A stretch of DNA of 64,000 bases from Alkalicoccus chagannorensis DSM 18086 (GCF_000429725.1 NZ_AUCK01000001.1:62001-126000); one strand, 5' to 3'. Positions 53,711 to 63,240 are shown, numbered from the stretch's first letter. Made by a program: numbers and translations. The notes: generated from the sequence alone by a model not told the origin.

Positions 53711-54576
53711 GTGACCAGGCAGAAGCGCTCCGCAGTAAACTGCTGAACCGCTCCAGCATGCAGCGGAACACGAAAGTAATTTCTGTCGTGAGCGGCAAGG
53801 GCGGGGTCGGTAAATCGAATGTCACGATTAGTGCAGCCTGCGAACTGCAGCAGAACGGCAGTAAAGTGCTGATCATCGATCTGGATATTGGGATGGCGAA
53901 TATAGATATCCTGCTTGGGGAATCGGCTGATCAATCGATTGTAGATATGCTGCAGCATCAGCTGTCCATCTGGTCGATCATGGAAGAAGGTCCTGCAGGC
54001 ATTTCCTATATTGCCGGAGGCCGGGGGCTGAATGAGCTATTTGAAATGGATGAGAACAAAGCGAATTATTTCGTCGATCAGATCGCTTCGCTCCAGGGCG
54101 CATTCGATTTCGTATTTTTAGACATGGGAGCTGGTGTCACGCAGGATAGTTTTCATTTTCTGCTTTCCGCCCAGGAAGTGCTGCTCGTAACAACACCGGA
54201 GCCGACATCCATTACCGATGCCTACGCTATGATCAAATTTCTGACCGTGAAGGAAGCCGATCTGCCGGTTTCCGTCATCGTTAACAGAACGAATAATCAA
54301 AAAGAAGGGTACCGGACCTTCGACAACCTGCAGCAGGTAACGAAAAAATTCCTGCATCAGGAACTGTACTACTACGGATCTATTCCAAATGACGATGCCG
54401 TCTGGAAGGCGGTCCGCGCGCAGACACCGTTTGTACTCTATGCGCCACATTCACCTCCGGCGGAAGCACTCCGGGAGTGTATTCGTTCAATGACGGGCGG
54501 AGAAGCTGATCAAACACGGTCGTTCCCCTCGTTTGTCCGCAGATTGAAAGGATTCCTGCGGGGGGCCCGCTCATGA
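53707..54576 (+). CDS. flhG: Flagellum number regulator FlhG (YlxH)
   Basis: A MinD-like ATPase that works with FlhF to limit and place basal bodies. The 289-residue protein has the deviant Walker A SGKGGVGKSNVTIS (about residues 29-42), DLDIGMANIDILLG, and GAGVTQDSFHFLLSA. The N-terminus DQAEALRSKLLNR is the FlhF-stimulating helix. I chose ATG 53707 (7 bases after GGAGG, within the flhF end); ATG 53701 is 1 base after it. It overlaps cheB by 4 bases. Confidence 0.95.
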   Translation: MSDQAEALRSKLLNRSSMQRNTKVISVVSGKGGVGKSNVTISAACELQQNGSKVLIIDLDIGMANIDILLGESADQSIVDMLQHQLSIWSIMEEGPAGISYIAGGRGLNELFEMDENKANYFVDQIASLQGAFDFVFLDMGAGVTQDSFHFLLSAQEVLLVTTPEPTSITDAYAMIKFLTVKEADLPVSVIVNRTNNQKEGYRTFDNLQQVTKKFLHQELYYYGSIPNDDAVWKAVRAQTPFVLYAPHSPPAEALRECIRSMTGGEADQTRSFPSFVRRLKGFLRGARS

Positions 54577-55622
54577 GAGACACTATCAGCGTTCTCGTCG
54601 TCGATGATTCTGCTTTTATGCGAAAAATGGTCACAGAAATGCTTCGGTCCGACGATGCTGTTGACGTCGTCGACCAGGCCCGCAACGGAGCTGAGGCAGT
54701 AAAGAAAGCAGAAATACACAAGCCTGATGTCATCACGATGGATGTTGAAATGCCGGTCATGTCCGGCCTGGAAGCGCTGCGGCTCATCATGGAGCACCAT
54801 CCATCCAAAGTCATCATGCTTTCGAGTGTGACAAAACAAGGTGCTGAAGCCGCTATTAAGGCTATGGAGTACGGAGCGTTTGATTTCATCTCCAAACCAT
54901 CCGGTTCGATTTCACTTGATATTAACAAGGTCGAAAAACAGCTGCTGGCCCTGGTACATGAAGCCGCTGCAATACCGGTCGTAAAAATGACCCCTTCCAT
55001 TGGCAAAAAGGAAGAAAAACTTCCGCTCAGCAGGGAGACAAAAGAATCACAAACTGGTACGATAGTAGCTGTAGGGACCTCGACAGGTGGACCTAAAGCC
55101 CTTCAGAAGCTGCTGACAAAACTGCCTTCATCATTCCCTTATCCTATACTAATCGTCCAGCACATGCCGAAAGGATTTACAAAGTCATTGAGTGAAAGAC
55201 TCGATCAGCTTTCTGCGATCCATGTGAAAGAGGCCGAAGACGGGGAAATTGCACGGGCGGGCACCGCGTATATCGCCCCCGGAGGCCGTCATCTCACCGT
55301 CCGAAAGACAGGGACGTCCGCAGCACTCCGTCTGACAGAGGATCCGCCTGTGCGAGGACATCGTCCTTCCGTAGACGTGATGTTCAACAGCCTGGCAGAG
55401 CAAGGATGTAAGCGTGTGATTGCGATGGTGATGACGGGCATGGGCAGTGATGGTACAGAGGGCATTAAAACGCTGAAACATCAAGGGAATACAATTGTAA
55501 TTACAGAGACGGAAAAAACATCAGTAGTGTATGGCATGCCGAAAGCAGCCTGGCAGACAGGCCTGGCAGACAGCCGCGCTGATCTGGAGGACCTGGCCCG
55601 GGTACTGCTGGATTACTGCTGA
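54573..55622 (+). CDS. cheB: Chemotaxis methylesterase CheB
   Basis: CheB demethylates and deamidates chemoreceptors for adaptation. The 349-residue protein joins a receiver (Asp57 in TMDVEMPVMSG) by a short linker to a methylesterase domain with the catalytic Ser in GTSTGGPKALQ, His in VQHMPKGFTKS, and GMGSDGTEGIKTLK. Start overlaps the flhG stop. cheA follows after 15 bases. Confidence 0.97.
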   Translation: MRDTISVLVVDDSAFMRKMVTEMLRSDDAVDVVDQARNGAEAVKKAEIHKPDVITMDVEMPVMSGLEALRLIMEHHPSKVIMLSSVTKQGAEAAIKAMEYGAFDFISKPSGSISLDINKVEKQLLALVHEAAAIPVVKMTPSIGKKEEKLPLSRETKESQTGTIVAVGTSTGGPKALQKLLTKLPSSFPYPILIVQHMPKGFTKSLSERLDQLSAIHVKEAEDGEIARAGTAYIAPGGRHLTVRKTGTSAALRLTEDPPVRGHRPSVDVMFNSLAEQGCKRVIAMVMTGMGSDGTEGIKTLKHQGNTIVITETEKTSVVYGMPKAAWQTGLADSRADLEDLARVLLDYC

Positions 55623-55637
55623 TTCAGGAGGCGAGTT

Positions 55638-57704
55638 GTGTTGGAAGGTAATCAGTACTTAGAAATGTTTATAGACGAAAGTACAGAACATCTGCAGGCC
55701 GTGAACGACAACCTGCTGAAACTCGAAAATGATCCATCAGATACGATAATTGTCGATGAAATATTCCGATCCGCCCACACGTTGAAAGGAATGGCCGCTA
55801 CGATGGGGTTTGATGACCTGGCAAGTCTGACACACCAGATGGAAAATGTGCTGGACGGGATACGAAATGATCGCATCACGGCCGGTTCCGATTTGATGGA
55901 TGTCGTTTTTCAGTCTGTAGACGACCTGGAAGCGATGGTGACAGATATCGCCTCCGGTGGAGAGGGAAAGCGGGACGTTCAGGAAATTGTCGCGCGGCTG
56001 GAAGCAATCGAAAAGGGAGAGCAGCCAGCGGCTCAGGCTGAGAAACCGCACGAAGCCCGTTCCTCTGATGCCGGCTCCGCCATGGAGCTCGATGACTTCG
56101 AGCTGACGGTTCTCCGCCAGTCTTCAGAGCAGGGCTTCCGGGCTTTTGCAGTGCGCGTCGAACTTTCCAAAGATGTCATTTTAAAAGCAGCAAGAGTGTA
56201 CATGGTTTTTGAAGTTTTTGAGCAGCTGGGAGAAGTCATCAAAGCAGAACCTTCGGTGGAAGAACTGGAGGATGAGAACTTTGAACTCGACTTTCAGGTG
56301 ATCCTCATTACGAAAGAGAGTGCCGAGGACATCGAAGGGAAAGTAAACAAAGTCTCGGAAGTACACGCAGTAGAAGTCGAAGCGATGGAGGCAGTCTCTT
56401 CCCAAAGGCCTGAGCCGGCAGACAGCGGAACGGAGATCCCAGAAAAGGAAGAGCGGAACAGCGCGATGCCTGAAGAAACATCAGCTCCGCCTGTTCCAGA
56501 CAGCCCAGCGGCAGCTGAGAAACTGCCCGAACAGAAAGAAGAAAAGACGGCGCCGGCAAGCAAAACGATCCGGGTGAACATCGACCGGCTGGACAGCCTG
56601 ATGAATCTTTTTGAAGAGCTCGTTATCGACCGCGGCCGCCTGGAGCAGATCTCAAAAGAGATGGAAAACAGCGAACTGACTGAAACGGTGGAACATATGT
56701 CACGCATTTCCGGCGATCTGCAGAGCATTATCCTCAACATGAGAATGGTGCCGGTAGAGCAGGTATTCAACCGCTTCCCGCGGATGGTACGCGGGCTCGC
56801 AAAAGAACTGAATAAAAAAGTGAATCTCGACATCATTGGAGCGGAAACAGAACTGGACCGGACGGTGATCGATGAAATCGGGGACCCGCTGGTGCACCTG
56901 TTACGAAATTCCATTGACCATGGATTAGAGATGCCTGAGGAAAGACGTGCGGCTGGCAAAGAAGAGAAAGGAAACATCACCCTGCGCGCCTATCACAGCG
57001 GTAATCATGTCTTTATTGAAGTCTCGGACGACGGTGCCGGCATCAATCGGGACAAAGTATTAAAAAAGGCAATCTCCAGCGGCGTCGTAACGGAAGAAAA
57101 CGGGGCCTCGCTTACAGACAAGCAGGTATATGAACTTCTTTTCTCGAGCGGACTGAGTACCGCAGATGAAATCTCGGATATCTCCGGCCGCGGAGTCGGA
57201 CTGGACGTCGTGAAAAACAAAATAGAATCACTTGGCGGAAATGCCGCCGTGGATTCCACGCCGGGCCAGGGCACCCGCTTTTCGATTCAACTGCCGCTCA
57301 CACTCTCGATCATTTCCGTGATGCTTGTGGAAGTCCAGGAAGAAATTTATGCGGTGCCGCTTTCTTCTATCATCGAAACGGCGATTATCAAAAAAGAAGA
57401 TATTATGGCAGCTCATAATCAAAAGGTAATTGATTTCCGGGGCAGCGTGGTACCTCTCATTGATATGACCGACTTTTTCGATGTTCCGCGTGTGAAAGAA
57501 GAAGATGAATACTATTCCATTGTGATCGTCAGAAAAGGAGAAAAGATGGCTGCCCTGGTCGTCAACTCCTTCATCGGACAGCAGGAGATCGTATTGAAAT
57601 CGCTCGGAGACTACCTGCAGCAGGTGTTTGCAGTTTCCGGGGCAACCATTCTCGGAAACGGTCAGGTAGCACTGATTATTGACTGCAATGCGCTGATCAA
57701 ATAA
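55638..57704 (+). CDS. cheA: Chemotaxis histidine kinase CheA
   Basis: The central kinase of chemotaxis. The 688-residue protein contains the P1 domain with phospho-acceptor His47 in FRSAHTLKGMAATMG, P2 (about 150-255), an acidic Pro-rich linker (about 255-310), P3 dimerisation (TIRVNIDRLDSLMNLFEELVIDRGRLEQ), the P4 ATPase with N box LLRNSIDHGLE, DDGAGIN and the G box GRGVGLDVV, and a CheW-like P5 domain. The start is GTG at 55638, 6 bases after CAGGAGG. Confidence 0.97.
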   Translation: MLEGNQYLEMFIDESTEHLQAVNDNLLKLENDPSDTIIVDEIFRSAHTLKGMAATMGFDDLASLTHQMENVLDGIRNDRITAGSDLMDVVFQSVDDLEAMVTDIASGGEGKRDVQEIVARLEAIEKGEQPAAQAEKPHEARSSDAGSAMELDDFELTVLRQSSEQGFRAFAVRVELSKDVILKAARVYMVFEVFEQLGEVIKAEPSVEELEDENFELDFQVILITKESAEDIEGKVNKVSEVHAVEVEAMEAVSSQRPEPADSGTEIPEKEERNSAMPEETSAPPVPDSPAAAEKLPEQKEEKTAPASKTIRVNIDRLDSLMNLFEELVIDRGRLEQISKEMENSELTETVEHMSRISGDLQSIILNMRMVPVEQVFNRFPRMVRGLAKELNKKVNLDIIGAETELDRTVIDEIGDPLVHLLRNSIDHGLEMPEERRAAGKEEKGNITLRAYHSGNHVFIEVSDDGAGINRDKVLKKAISSGVVTEENGASLTDKQVYELLFSSGLSTADEISDISGRGVGLDVVKNKIESLGGNAAVDSTPGQGTRFSIQLPLTLSIISVMLVEVQEEIYAVPLSSIIETAIIKKEDIMAAHNQKVIDFRGSVVPLIDMTDFFDVPRVKEEDEYYSIVIVRKGEKMAALVVNSFIGQQEIVLKSLGDYLQQVFAVSGATILGNGQVALIIDCNALIK

Positions 57705-57753
57705 CTGCGTTTTTGCTGCACCCGGTGTGCGTCAACTATAAGGAGGTCCAGTG

Positions 57754-58230
57754 ATGAGTGAGAATCCCAATGAAGATAAAAAAGTAATTGTGTTCCAGCT
57801 GAAGGATGAAGAATACGGGGTGGAGGTGGAGCAGGTACGTTCCATCGAACGGGTGCAGCATATTACTAGAGTGCCATCGACCCCGGTATTTGTAGAAGGT
57901 GTGATTAACCTCCGCGGGGTAGTCACCCCAATCATTGATCTGCGACAACGATTTTCGATCGATAAAGCGGATCATACAGAAACCACGCGAGTGATCATCG
58001 TCAGCGTCGGACACATGGATGTTGGTCTGATCGTCGACGCCGCCAACGACGTCATTGATATTCCCGGAAATTCAATCGAACCGCCGCCGGAAGTGGTCGG
58101 CGGGGTGGAGGCTGATTACATCAGAGGGGTGGCTAAGCTGGATAAACGGCTCCTGATCCTCTTAAATCTGGAAAAGGTGTTGAATCCGAAAGAGATTGAG
58201 GAAGTCCAGCACATGGAGAAGCAGGTATGA
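57754..58230 (+). CDS. cheW: Chemotaxis coupling protein CheW
   Basis: CheW couples CheA to receptors. The 158-residue protein shows VIVFQLKDEEYGVEVEQVRSIERVQHITRVPSTPVFVEGVINLRGVVTPIIDLRQRF, the classic signature. The ATG at 57754 is 7 bases after AAGGAGG; the preceding GTG (57751) is less well placed. A 49-base gap separates it from cheA; the stop overlaps cheC. Confidence 0.97.
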   Translation: MSENPNEDKKVIVFQLKDEEYGVEVEQVRSIERVQHITRVPSTPVFVEGVINLRGVVTPIIDLRQRFSIDKADHTETTRVIIVSVGHMDVGLIVDAANDVIDIPGNSIEPPPEVVGGVEADYIRGVAKLDKRLLILLNLEKVLNPKEIEEVQHMEKQV

Positions 58231-58865
58231 TGAATCAATTCAGCCGTCTGAATGACATGCATATGGATGTGCTGAAAGAGATCGGAAATATCGGTGCCGC
58301 CCATGCTGCAACGGCTCTGTCCACCCTGCTCCAGAAGACGATACACATGCATGTACCCTCCGTGGAGCTCGTCCCGTTTGAGCAGATTGCCGATACCGCC
58401 GGCGGAGAGGAAACACTGTCTGCTGCGGTGCTGCTTCGAATCGAAGGGGAAGCACCCGGCAATATGTTCTTTATGATTCCAGCGGAAGAAGCGAATGAAC
58501 TCGCTGGAAGCATGATCGGCAGATCCGTTGACCTGACTGTCGAACCGATGGATCCGATGGGCGCATCGGCTTTCAATGAAGTAGGGAATATTCTGGCCGG
58601 GTCGTATCTTTCAAGTCTCGCGGATTTCACGCGGCTGGATCTGCAGCCGAGCCCGCCTGCTGCTGCCTGTGACATGACGATGGCCCTGCTTTCCTCCGGC
58701 TTGATCGAATCTTCCCAGTACGGTGATTATGCTATTGTCATCAACACGAAAATTGAAGAATCGGGTGGAACTGCCGCTTCGGTTCACGGGTATTTTTTTC
58801 TGCTTCCTGATCCTGAGTCGCTGGACAAAATTTTTCAAAGTTTAGGAGTTTCTCTGGATGAATAA
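58227..58865 (+). CDS. cheC: CheY-P phosphatase CheC
   Basis: CheC dephosphorylates CheY-P and is stimulated by CheD. The 212-residue protein keeps both paired E..N active motifs: DVLKEIGNIGAAHAATALSTLL (about residues 11-32) and GASAFNEVGNILAGSYLSSLADF (about 110-132). Start overlaps cheW; ATG 58230 is an equal alternative. It overlaps cheD by 8 bases. Confidence 0.96.
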   Translation: MMNQFSRLNDMHMDVLKEIGNIGAAHAATALSTLLQKTIHMHVPSVELVPFEQIADTAGGEETLSAAVLLRIEGEAPGNMFFMIPAEEANELAGSMIGRSVDLTVEPMDPMGASAFNEVGNILAGSYLSSLADFTRLDLQPSPPAAACDMTMALLSSGLIESSQYGDYAIVINTKIEESGGTAASVHGYFFLLPDPESLDKIFQSLGVSLDE

Positions 58866-59346
58866 TATCATAAAGGTAGGAATGGCCGATTTACAGTGTG
58901 CAGTCCCTCCTAGTACATTGAGAACATCGGGGCTCGGCTCCTGTGTCGGTATTATTATTTATGATGCTCTGAAAAAGACAGCAGTGATGGCTCACATCAT
59001 GCTGCCGGACTCCGCCATGGCAAAAGACCGTAGTTTCAACCGTTCCAAGTATGCGGATACCGCTGTCGAGGATATGATCAGCTGCATGAAAAAGAAAGGG
59101 TCTCCGCTCTACAGTCTGAAAGCAAAAATGGCCGGCGGAGCTCAGATGTTCCAATTTTCATCCAGCAGTGAATCGATGCGGATCGGACCTCGAAACGCCG
59201 ATGCTGTCCGGCAGCTGCTCCGGCAGCACCGTATAGAAATCGTGTTTGAAGATACAGGCGGAAGCAGCGGCCGGACGATTGAATTTGATCCGTCCACGTC
59301 CGTTCTCGAGATCAGAACCGTCAATAAAGGTGTGGTGCAGGTATGA
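58858..59346 (+). CDS. cheD: Chemoreceptor glutamine deamidase CheD
   Basis: CheD deamidates receptors and activates CheC. The 162-residue enzyme has the catalytic Cys in TSGLGSCVGIIIYD (near residue 26), His in MAHIMLPDSAM (near 44), and the core AKMAGGAQMFQF and IVFEDTGGSSGRTIEFDPSTSVL. Start coupled to cheC, stop coupled to the following small membrane gene. Confidence 0.96.
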   Translation: MNNIIKVGMADLQCAVPPSTLRTSGLGSCVGIIIYDALKKTAVMAHIMLPDSAMAKDRSFNRSKYADTAVEDMISCMKKKGSPLYSLKAKMAGGAQMFQFSSSSESMRIGPRNADAVRQLLRQHRIEIVFEDTGGSSGRTIEFDPSTSVLEIRTVNKGVVQV

Positions 59347-59654
59347 CACTCTTTTTACGCATTATTCTCTCCGCCGGCGCAGCCGGAGCCGTGCTCGTTT
59401 TTCTCAGTTCCATTTTCGTCAACAGCCCGGAAGTCTCTGCTGTGCGTGCAGGTATCGGGCTGGCGGGGGGAATCGGTGCGGGGGCACTGTTTTATTTGCT
59501 GATTCAGCTGATCACCTACGATGCCCGCAGAAGCGGGGAGGCCGATTCGCCTGCAGCGGACCGGCGGCAGGAATCGGAGACGGACGAAGAAGGTGCGCTG
59601 GAACAATCCAGCACCCCCGTCGACGACTTTATTGAAGAGCAGGGAGGAAACTGA
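59343..59654 (+). CDS. Small two-TM membrane protein of unknown function
   Basis: A 103-residue protein I do not recognise. Residues about 5-27 (LRIILSAGAAGAVLVFLSSIFV) and 34-57 (RAGIGLAGGIGAGALFYLLIQLI, Gly-rich) look like membrane segments. The remaining tail is hydrophilic and acidic (ADRRQESETDEEGALEQ). Its ATG overlaps the cheD stop by 4 bases and it stops 2 bases before sigD, so it is translated with both. B. subtilis has no gene here as far as I recall. The tight coupling argues that it is real. Confidence 0.8.
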   Translation: MTLFLRIILSAGAAGAVLVFLSSIFVNSPEVSAVRAGIGLAGGIGAGALFYLLIQLITYDARRSGEADSPAADRRQESETDEEGALEQSSTPVDDFIEEQGGN

Positions 59655-59656
59655 TC

Positions 59657-60421
59657 ATGCATTACGGCGGGGCAGAACTGAAAAAGTACTGGAACAGCTG
59701 GCTGGATAACCAGAGTACAGATGCCGCAGACCGGATACTGGAAGCCTATATGCCGTTGGTGGATTATCATGTGCAGCGGATCAAAATCCATCTTCCGAAA
59801 AGCATTCGGGCAGATGACCTCCGCAGCCACGGGATGATCGGCCTCTACGATGCTCTGGAAAAATTTGATTCCAGCCGGGATTTGAAATTTGATACGTACG
59901 CGTCCTTCCGGATACGTGGAGCTATCATGGACGGTCTGCGCCAGGAAGACTGGCTGCCGCGCTCCGTCCGTGACCGGGCGAAAAAGGTGGATCAGGCGGT
60001 CGAAAAACTGGAACAGCGGCTTGGAAGAAACGCGTCGCCTGAAGAGGTCGCGGAAGAAACCGGGCTGAAGACGAGCGATGTGCTGCAGACGATGAATGAC
60101 TCCTTCTTTTCCCACCTTCTCTCGATCGATGAATCAACCGGCAGTGAAGACGGAGAAGAAACGTATGCTTCGGTGATTGCCGACCAGAAATCGGCAGCGC
60201 CGGAGGATTCCCTTCTCTTCGAAGCTTCCCGGCAGGAGCTGGCTGAGAGAATCAAGCAGCTGAACGAAAAAGAACAGCTCGTGATCGCTTTGTTTTATCA
60301 GGAAGAAATGACGCTCACCGAAATCGGAGAAATAATGGGCCTGTCTACTTCCCGTATATCCCAGATTCACTCGAAATGTATCTATAAATTAAAACATTTT
60401 TATGCTGATGCACAAGACTAG
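59657..60421 (+). CDS. sigD: RNA polymerase sigma factor SigD (flagellar sigma-28)
   Basis: The sigma factor for late flagellar, motility and autolysin genes. The 254-residue protein has region 2 (EAYMPLVDYHVQRIKIHLPKSIRADDLRSHGMIGLYDALEKFD and RIRGAIMDGLRQEDWLPRSVRDRAKK), region 3 and region 4 (LTEIGEIMGLSTSRISQIHSKCIYKLKHF). The start follows GGAGGAAACTGATC. Position near the end of the operon matches B. subtilis, where distance from the promoter affects SigD level. Confidence 0.97.
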   Translation: MHYGGAELKKYWNSWLDNQSTDAADRILEAYMPLVDYHVQRIKIHLPKSIRADDLRSHGMIGLYDALEKFDSSRDLKFDTYASFRIRGAIMDGLRQEDWLPRSVRDRAKKVDQAVEKLEQRLGRNASPEEVAEETGLKTSDVLQTMNDSFFSHLLSIDESTGSEDGEETYASVIADQKSAAPEDSLLFEASRQELAERIKQLNEKEQLVIALFYQEEMTLTEIGEIMGLSTSRISQIHSKCIYKLKHFYADAQD

Positions 60422-60433
60422 GGGGCCGCTGTG

Positions 60434-61801
60434 ATGGATCTGCATGACTATTATGATGTTCACATACGAGAGGACCGGCTTGCAGCTGAATTGAGGCAGC
60501 TGGCAAAAGTGGATGACGATCAGCGACCGCAAGTAGAGGAGCTGAGAGCCTTTTTATCCTCCTGCGGTGTGACAGAAGGCATCCGGACAGAGGCACTGGA
60601 ACAGGCAGCAGCACAGGATTTATCCGAGCCGATCACCGCTGCGGAAGGTACGCCTGCCGAAAAGGGCAAAGATGCCGAGCTCTGGACGATTCTGCAGGAA
60701 AGTGCGCCTGTGGAAGGCCGAAAGGAACAGAATGACACGATTGATCTGCGGGAAGTGATACGCATCCCTACCGTTGAACCGGGGGACATCGTTGGACGGA
60801 AAATACCAGCTGAAGCAGGGAAACCGGGAATCCGAGTGGATGGAAGCACCATTGAACCAAAGGATGGAAAAGACCTGACGCTCCGTCCCGGCAAAAATAC
60901 GGTGCTCGACGAGAGCGGGATGGCCATCAAGGCGGATAAACCGGGGCAGGTCTCGCAGGATGCAAAGACGGTTCACGTCTACAACGTGTTTGAAGTACAG
61001 GGAGATCTGGACTTAAAGACGGGGAATATCGAATTTAATGGAAACGTTGTCATCAGAGGAATGGTTCCAGAAGGATTCAAGGTAAAAACACGAGGGGATA
61101 TCCGTGTGGAAGGCACCGTCGAAGGAGCGTTCCTGGAAGCCGAAGGATCTATATACATACGGCAGGGCATTGTCGCACAGGGACAGGGCTCTGTGACGGC
61201 ACAGGGCGATCTTCATGCCGGCTTTTTAAACCAGGCGGTTGTAACGGTCGGCGGCAGTGTACATGTGGAAAAAACGATACTGCACAGCCAGGTCAGCTGC
61301 AGCGGGATGGTGGAGTGCCGAAGCATTGTCGGAGGGCATGTGTCCGGCGGAATGGGCATAACAGTGCAGGAAGTCGGGAACAAAATGCATTCGCCGACAT
61401 CGCTTTATGTTGGTGTCAGCCGACAGACAAAGGAAGCAGAAAAAGCATATGAATCACAGATGGAAGAATCCGGTGATACAGAAAAGAAGCTGCTTGTACT
61501 AAAGCAGGCACTGGAGAAAAAGCGTCAGGTGAAACCACTGTCAGAAAAAGAGCAGCAGTCTTTGGATAAAGTGGAGACGTCGCTGAAGGAAGTGGAGCTG
61601 ATGCGTCAAAAGGCTGCTGAGCATCTGGAGAAGATCACCGAGGTGAAGCAGAACTTTGACGAGAAGTTCGTTACCATACATAAAACGTGTTTTCCGAACA
61701 CCGATATCCACTTCGGCAAGTACCGCAGAAAAGTAACGATGCAGACGGAGCGGGTGAAATTCTTTATTGAAAATGGAGAAATTTCCTTCTCCCAGCTGTA
61801 G
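60434..61801 (+). CDS. fapA: FapA/DUF342 family protein
   Basis: A 455-residue DUF342 (flagellar assembly protein A) protein. The N-terminal part (about 1-85) is helical; the core carries the signature PTVEPGDIVGRKIPAEAGKPGIRVDG and a parallel beta-helix-like repeat series (GDLDLKTGNIEFNGNVVIRGMVPEGFKVKTRGDIRVEGTVEGAFLEAEGSIYIRQGI...). The C-terminal third (about 330-430) is coiled coil. Such proteins occur beside sigD in many bacilli; the role may be in polymer handling or flagella and is not established. ATG 60434; GTG 60431 is possible. Confidence 0.85.
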   Translation: MDLHDYYDVHIREDRLAAELRQLAKVDDDQRPQVEELRAFLSSCGVTEGIRTEALEQAAAQDLSEPITAAEGTPAEKGKDAELWTILQESAPVEGRKEQNDTIDLREVIRIPTVEPGDIVGRKIPAEAGKPGIRVDGSTIEPKDGKDLTLRPGKNTVLDESGMAIKADKPGQVSQDAKTVHVYNVFEVQGDLDLKTGNIEFNGNVVIRGMVPEGFKVKTRGDIRVEGTVEGAFLEAEGSIYIRQGIVAQGQGSVTAQGDLHAGFLNQAVVTVGGSVHVEKTILHSQVSCSGMVECRSIVGGHVSGGMGITVQEVGNKMHSPTSLYVGVSRQTKEAEKAYESQMEESGDTEKKLLVLKQALEKKRQVKPLSEKEQQSLDKVETSLKEVELMRQKAAEHLEKITEVKQNFDEKFVTIHKTCFPNTDIHFGKYRRKVTMQTERVKFFIENGEISFSQL

Positions 61802-61804
61802 CCG

Positions 61805-61813
61805 TGTTATAAT
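61805..61813 (+). promoter_or_regulatory. Extended -10 promoter for swrB
   Basis: TGTTATAAT is a perfect extended -10 element, about 41 bases ahead of swrB, just past the fapA stop. A -35 is lacking. swrB may thus be expressed apart from the long operon. Confidence 0.6.
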
Positions 61814-61853
61814 CGCCATGCAAGCAACCTCCCGGAGAAAAGGAAGGATAATC

Positions 61854-62375
61854 ATGATTTACCTACTGCTGATCAGTCTCTTTCTTCATATTCTCACGTT
61901 CCTCGCATTCATTGTTTTGTATAAACGCCAGGAAACCCATCAGCCCGGTCATTATGAACAGCAGATGCGTGAAATCGAAGACATGATGATCTCCTATACC
62001 GCTGAAATGAAAGAGAACAACGAGAAACTGCTGCGCCGGTTTCAGGCTGAAAAAGCAGAAATCAGAAAAGAACAGACGGTCTCATCTGCTCCGCAGGAAT
62101 CGAACGTTCCTTATTATCCACCGCTTCATGCAGTGGAGAAGGATCTGCACATTTTGAATGGAGCTGCACAGACGTACGCTCCTCCGAAACAGCCGGCGGC
62201 ACCTGCTGTCTACACGCCGCCCGAGCCGGCGGAACCGGAAGCAGAAACGGCCGAAATGAGCACACAGTCGAAGGTGCTTCAGCTGCATGCAGAGGGGAAA
62301 AATGAACAGCAGATTGCTAAAGAGCTCGGGATCGGTGCTGGTGAAGTGGAGCTGCTTGTGAAATTCCACCAGTAA
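61854..62375 (+). CDS. swrB: SwrB-like swarming motility protein (YlxL)
   Basis: A 173-residue membrane-anchored protein. Residues about 2-23 form one membrane segment (IYLLLISLFLHILTFLAFIVL), then a charged coiled-coil region (35-75), a Pro/Ala/Glu-rich linker (90-130), and a C-terminal helix-turn-helix-like QSKVLQLHAEGKNEQQIAKELGIGAGEVELLVKFHQ. That C-terminus matches SwrB, which promotes flagellar export activation in B. subtilis. The ATG at 61854 follows AAGGAAGGA; the longer open frame from 61767 crosses the fapA end. Confidence 0.85.
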   Translation: MIYLLLISLFLHILTFLAFIVLYKRQETHQPGHYEQQMREIEDMMISYTAEMKENNEKLLRRFQAEKAEIRKEQTVSSAPQESNVPYYPPLHAVEKDLHILNGAAQTYAPPKQPAAPAVYTPPEPAEPEAETAEMSTQSKVLQLHAEGKNEQQIAKELGIGAGEVELLVKFHQ

Positions 62376-62389
62376 TTTTGCTGTTTTTA

Positions 62390-62419
62390 TTGCAGAAGAT
62401 GCCCGCTCTATGGTATATT
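62390..62419 (+). promoter_or_regulatory. Predicted sigma-A promoter for rpsB
   Basis: TTGCAG (62390-62395) and TATATT (62414-62419) with an 18-base spacer, beginning shortly after the swrB stop. Confidence 0.55.
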
Positions 62420-62425
62420 TCATGA

Positions 62426-62533
62426 TGGTGTTAAAGCACACACGGTTCCGGACAGAAGAAAGGGTGCCCAAGCGGGTCTTTCGCCTGAATGAACGGACCG
62501 GAGGATAAAAAACCAAAACAGGAGGTGGAGGAA
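62426..62533 (+). promoter_or_regulatory. Structured rpsB leader
   Basis: The predicted 108-base 5' untranslated region can pair CGGTTCCG (about 62443-62450) with CGGACCG (about 62494-62500), enclosing smaller stems. Just after lie two purine-rich blocks ending in AGGAGGTGGAGG. It could carry ribosomal protein control; I know of no firm assignment for bacilli. Confidence 0.4.
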
Positions 62534-63232
62534 ATGGCAGTGATTTCCATGAAACAGCTTCTTGAAGCTGGGGTGCATTTCGGTCACCAGACTCGACGCT
62601 GGAACCCGAAAATGGATCGCTACATTTTCACAGAAAGAAACGGTATTTACATTATTGACCTGCAGAAGACGGTCAAGAAAGTAGACGAGGCGTTCAACTT
62701 TGTCCGCGACCTCGCGGCACAGGGCGGCACTGTTCTTTTCGTTGGTACGAAAAAGCAGGCGCAGGACTCTGTAGCAGAAGAAGCGGAGCGCGCAGGGATG
62801 TACTACATCAACCAGCGCTGGCTCGGCGGAACGCTTACAAACTTTGAAACCATCCGCAAGCGTATCGCTCGTCTGAAGCAGCTTGAGCAGATGGAGGAAG
62901 ACGGCACATTTGATGTCCTTCCGAAAAAAGAAGTTGTTCTTCTTAGAAAAGAAATGGAAAGACTTGAAAAGTTCCTTGGTGGTATCAAGGAAATGGACAA
63001 GCTTCCGGATGCCCTGTTCATCATCGATCCTCGTAAAGAGCGAATCGCAGTTGCAGAGGCACACAAGCTTGAAATTCCTATCGTAGGAATTGTCGATACA
63101 AACTGTGACCCGGATGAAATTGATTACGTCATCCCAGGTAACGATGACGCGATCCGAGCAGTACGACTTCTAACTGCCAAGATGGCTGATGCAATCATCG
63201 AAGCCAACCAGGGTGAAGAAACTACAGCGTAA
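62534..63232 (+). CDS. rpsB: 30S ribosomal protein S2
   Basis: S2 binds the 30S subunit late in assembly. The 232-residue protein has the signature [30 protein letters not shown] and [31 protein letters not shown]. The ATG at 62534 follows GGAGGTGGAGGAA; a longer frame from 62489 passes through that site. A terminator lies between it and tsf. Confidence 0.98.
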   Translation: MAVISMKQLLEAGVHFGHQTRRWNPKMDRYIFTERNGIYIIDLQKTVKKVDEAFNFVRDLAAQGGTVLFVGTKKQAQDSVAEEAERAGMYYINQRWLGGTLTNFETIRKRIARLKQLEQMEEDGTFDVLPKKEVVLLRKEMERLEKFLGGIKEMDKLPDALFIIDPRKERIAVAEAHKLEIPIVGIVDTNCDPDEIDYVIPGNDDAIRAVRLLTAKMADAIIEANQGEETTA

Positions 63233-63240
63233 CGATTCAA

